Source of the DNA: Candidatus Krumholzibacteriia bacterium
Lineage (GTDB): Bacteria > Krumholzibacteriota > Krumholzibacteriia > Krumholzibacteriales > Krumholzibacteriaceae
NCBI GenBank assembly: GCA_028706585.1
Contig: JAQTVX010000093.1
Location: 1 to 7,770 of the forward strand
Direction: 5' to 3'
Length of the DNA stretch: 7,770 bases
The position numbers and the translations under genes were made by a program. The notes under the pieces are model-generated. The model had not been told where the DNA came from, searched no databases, and saw only the letters and a list, made by a program, of their open reading frames with translations. Positions 5,642 to 7,770 of this stretch are shown here, one piece after another. Numbering within the stretch: the first letter of the stretch is position 1; the number at the start of each line of letters is the position of its first letter.

Positions 5642-6241
5642 TCAGATCGGTTCCCGGTTCTCCAGGGCCCTGGTGATGGTTCCGCGGTCGACGTACTCGA
5701 GTGAGCTCCCCAGCGGCAGCCCTCTCGCCGGCCGCGTCACCTTGACTCCCAGCTTCTTCAATATTCTCGCGATATAGAGTGAGGTCGTATCGCCCTCTAT
5801 GCTCGGGTTCGTCGCGATTATGACCTCCTGAATTCCTTCCTCCCGCACCCGGCGCTCGAGCCGCTCCAGGTTCAGATCTTTCGGTCCCACACCATCAAGG
5901 GGTGAAAGGACCCCGTGCAATACGTGATAGCGGCCCCGATACTGCCCCGAGGCATCGAGAACGTAAAGGTCGGCCGGCCGTTCAACGACGCATAGGATGG
6001 TCCCGTTCCGCCGCTCGTCCTTGCAGATTTCGCACAGCTCGCCCTCGGCGAGATTCCCGCATCTCGTGCAGAATCCGATGCTTTTCTTAACCTGCAAGAG
6101 CGTTTCGGCAAATTCCCGTACCTCCGCCCCATCCATATCGAGTATCGAAAATGCCAGTCTTCGTGCCGTTTTTTCGCCAATTCCCGGCAATTTCTTGAAA
6201 TGCTCGACCAGCGCCTTGAGAAGCGGTAGGCCGTAATTCAT
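5642..6241 (-). CDS. recR: Recombination mediator protein RecR
   Basis: 199 residues, the standard RecR length. It works with RecO/RecF to load RecA on SSB-coated single-stranded DNA at gaps. The helix-hairpin-helix is at LPGIGEKTARRLAF (18-31). A C4 zinc site is formed by C58, C61, C70 and C73 (CTRC and CEIC). The Toprim domain spans about 81-175, with VVERPADL (85-92), YHVLHG (105-110) and ATNPSIEGDTTSLY (143-156). The C-terminal PARGLPLGSSLEYVD (171-185) is the family hallmark. Start ATG with AAAGGAGA upstream at good spacing. The order dnaX-ybaB-recR is one of the most conserved in bacteria. The 95-nt gap before it, longer than its neighbours, contains no promoter I would defend. Confidence 0.97.
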   Translation of the reverse strand: MNYGLPLLKALVEHFKKLPGIGEKTARRLAFSILDMDGAEVREFAETLLQVKKSIGFCTRCGNLAEGELCEICKDERRNGTILCVVERPADLYVLDASGQYRGRYHVLHGVLSPLDGVGPKDLNLERLERRVREEGIQEVIIATNPSIEGDTTSLYIARILKKLGVKVTRPARGLPLGSSLEYVDRGTITRALENREPI

Positions 6242-6336
6242 TTCACAATCTCCTTTTTAGCAAAAACCTTGCCTGTAACCGTCCGTTGCCAAGAAAGTTA
6301 GCAGGATTGGGGAAAAAGCGCATGGTGCGCCGAGGG

Positions 6337-6648
6337 TTAAAAAAGCCCTGGAATGGGGAGGCCCCCCGTGAGGGTGCTCATCTCGTTGCGCACCATATCG
6401 TCTACGCGGGTCCGCGCCTCGTTGAGAGCGGCGATTATCAGGTCTTCAAGCATCTCGACGTCGGACGGATTCACGACCTCCGGGTCGATCTTGAGCGAAA
6501 CCAACTCATGCTTGCCGTTCATGACGACCTTGACCATGCCGCCGCCCGCGGTCGCTTCGACCGTTTTCTCGGCTAGACGTGCCTGCATTTCAGCCAGCCG
6601 TTCCTGAACCTGCTGCGCCTGCTTCATGAGCTTACCCAGGTCCTTCAT
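6337..6648 (-). CDS. ybaB: YbaB/EbfC family nucleoid-associated protein
   Basis: 103-residue small DNA-binding protein forming a homodimer with a tweezer shape in solved homologs. The N-terminal amphipathic helix (3-30) KLMKQAQQVQERLAEMQ is typical. It is followed by the beta section VEATAGGGMVKVVMNGK (30-46) and LVSLKIDPEVVNP (49-61), then the second helix EMLEDLIIAALNEA (65-78). The C-terminus is glycine/proline-rich (MSTLTGGLPIPGLF), as in the family. AGGAGG at 6658-6663 lies 9 nt upstream of the ATG. It is 18 nt after dnaX and expected on the same transcript. In E. coli the homolog binds DNA with little sequence preference; a direct role with RecR is suggested only by conserved linkage. 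Confidence 0.96.
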   Translation of the reverse strand: MKDLGKLMKQAQQVQERLAEMQARLAEKTVEATAGGGMVKVVMNGKHELVSLKIDPEVVNPSDVEMLEDLIIAALNEARTRVDDMVRNEMSTLTGGLPIPGLF

Positions 6649-6666
6649 TCCCCAATGCCTCCTGTT

Positions 6667-7770
6667 CTATTTCTTTTCCTTGAAAAGCTCTCCATCAAAA
6701 TCCTCGATGAGATGCTTGATGGCTGGCGCATCCCCTGCGATTGCCTCGAGCTCGGGATCGACAATGCGCTTCTTCGACGCCACCGGGGCTCGTTTTGCTC
6801 CATCGGCGGGGCGCTTGGAACCGTCGGAGACTGGCTTGGCGGGCGCGCCGGCGGTCTCGCAGGCGGCTACGCTGCCGTTTCCGGCGGCGCCCTCCGCAAA
6901 GATCTCGCCGTGCTCGTCCGCCTCTATCATGAGCTTCCTGCCGAAGAAACGCTCGAGGTGATACTCGATGAATCGCCGGTTCTTCTCCTCGAGCACCATC
7001 TCGCGGGCGAACCGGTTCTGTGGGCTGAACGAGATGCAGAACCTCTCCCCGGCGATCTTTGCCACGCGCGCCGACATCAGCCATATGCCGAGGGTGAGCT
7101 TCGTCTCCCTGATCTGCGCGAGAAAGCGCTCCCAGGCCTCCTTGCCCCCCAACTCGGCGAGAATCGCATCCTCCTCCGCCGTGTGCACCTGAGGCACAGC
7201 CGAGTAATCCAGCCTCGCGAACGCGCCCGAGGGCTCGCTCGCCGCCTGCGACTCCGTCGAGGCTGGAGCCGGAGCGGTTTCGTTCCGCGGCTCCGCGCCG
7301 GCGGGAGCTGTATCCCTATCTATCGTCGCAGCACGGGGCTTTCCGCCGTCCGTCCTGCGCTCCTGCACCGGCGCCCTGGAGGCGCCAGAACCTCCCCCCA
7401 TCGAATCCAGATGCCGGATGAGCTCCGAGAGTTCCACGGCGGATTCCCACGAGGCCGCCTCCGTCAGGGCCGCCTCCAGATGGTATCGGGGCTGCCCCGA
7501 AGCCCTCAGCTCGCGGTGCGCCCTCGCCGCAGCGCGGAACAGGTAGAGAAGATTCTCCGTTTTGAATGCGCGGCCTATGGCGGAGAGCTCGGCGAGCTCC
7601 CCCTTCGAGAGATCCAGAAAATCGGCCGACGAGCCTCCCTCCACGCTCAGCACGAGAAGGTTGCGGAGCCCTTCGACGTAGGCAAGGAAAAACTCCTCGA
7701 GGTCTACGCCCGAATCCACCGCCCGATCGACGATCGCGAGCGCAGCCGACCTGTCGCGCAGGCCGATTGC
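6667..7770 (-). CDS. dnaX: DNA polymerase III clamp-loader subunit tau/gamma (N-terminal ATPase part missing)
   Basis: Only the last 367 codons are visible; the AAA+ ATPase and zinc module lie beyond the window. The first ~125 visible residues are domain III, the pentamer collar: SGVDLEEFFLAYVEGLRNLL (20-38 region), then the helices ending ELSELIRHLDS. A Pro/Ala/Glu/Thr-rich linker runs from about 125 to 190. A second folded unit (about 197-285) contains WERFLAQIRETKLTLGIWL, then FCISFSPQNRFAREMV and FIEYHLERFFGRKL, matching the tau C-terminal domain that contacts the polymerase alpha subunit. A second low-complexity linker follows. The gene ends with a conserved-looking acidic tail, PAIKHLIEDFDGELF (349-363). 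No A-AAA-AAG slippery heptamer is visible in this part, so a frameshifted gamma form is not supported here. The GTG at 7719 is internal, since the open frame continues to the window edge. Confidence 0.93.
   Translation of the reverse strand, partial: AIGLRDRSAALAIVDRAVDSGVDLEEFFLAYVEGLRNLLVLSVEGGSSADFLDLSKGELAELSAIGRAFKTENLLYLFRAAARAHRELRASGQPRYHLEAALTEAASWESAVELSELIRHLDSMGGGSGASRAPVQERRTDGGKPRAATIDRDTAPAGAEPRNETAPAPASTESQAASEPSGAFARLDYSAVPQVHTAEEDAILAELGGKEAWERFLAQIRETKLTLGIWLMSARVAKIAGERFCISFSPQNRFAREMVLEEKNRRFIEYHLERFFGRKLMIEADEHGEIFAEGAAGNGSVAACETAGAPAKPVSDGSKRPADGAKRAPVASKKRIVDPELEAIAGDAPAIKHLIEDFDGELFKEKK

Noticed and set aside
4615..5676. 353-codon plus-strand open frame opposite mglA and mglB
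   Set aside because: It lies wholly antisense to two strongly conserved genes and its product is a low-complexity Val/Leu/Glu-rich mirror of their codons; no domain is recognisable.
6337..6365. AGGG/CCCT stem around the ybaB stop as a terminator
   Set aside because: The stem is only 4 bp and the T-run is in the loop, not after the stem; recR follows in a conserved operon.
1..7770. tRNA, rRNA, CRISPR array, insertion sequence or toxin-antitoxin pair
   Set aside because: No clover-leaf or T-loop consensus, no spaced direct repeats, no transposase motif and no pair of small overlapping genes was seen on either strand.

Overview
All eleven genes recognised here lie on the minus strand, so transcription runs from high to low coordinates. 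The window looks like a chromosomal piece of a Gram-negative, FCB-like or deltaproteobacterial/myxobacterial-type bacterium. The reasons are an MglA/MglB pair very close in sequence to the Myxococcus xanthus proteins, a lipoprotein signal, and two housekeeping gene orders (dnaX-ybaB-recR and pgpA-cinA-thpR) that are common in such lineages. A candidate phylum such as Eisenbacteria, Krumholzibacteriota or Latescibacterota would fit, but that placement is a guess and cannot be settled from this window.

Layout in transcription order. Region A (7770 to 4522) is a dense operon-like run: the 3' part of dnaX (clamp-loader tau/gamma subunit), ybaB/ebfC (nucleoid-associated protein), recR (recombination mediator), then mglB and mglA (a Roadblock GAP and its small Ras-like GTPase, controlling cell polarity). 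Gaps are 18, 95, 31 and 12 nt. Region B (4345 to 2041) follows after a 176-nt GC-rich spacer: pgpA (phosphatidylglycerophosphatase A), cinA (a two-domain protein with NMN deamidase and COG1058 domains) and thpR (RNA 2',3'-cyclic phosphodiesterase). Each of the two junctions is a 4-nt ATGA overlap, so these three are probably translationally coupled. The partner often found after thpR in other bacteria, recA, is not in the window.

Region C (2040 to 1) is different in character: lower GC, wider spacers and non-ATG starts on every gene. It holds a small predicted surface lipoprotein, then a good sigma70-like promoter bracketed by a perfect 9-bp inverted repeat, then a PseH/RimL-like N-acetyltransferase and the first 218 codons of an extended short-chain dehydrogenase/nucleotide-sugar epimerase. 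The last two look like the beginning of a surface-glycan or modified-sugar locus that continues past coordinate 1. The SDR lacks the usual catalytic lysine of the YxxxK motif.

No tRNA, rRNA, CRISPR array, insertion sequence or convincing intrinsic terminator was seen. Most of the window is ordinary housekeeping DNA. The points worth a second look are the physical coupling of the polarity GTPase module to the dnaX-recR operon, the active-site substitution in the SDR, and the promoter with its flanking inverted repeat.
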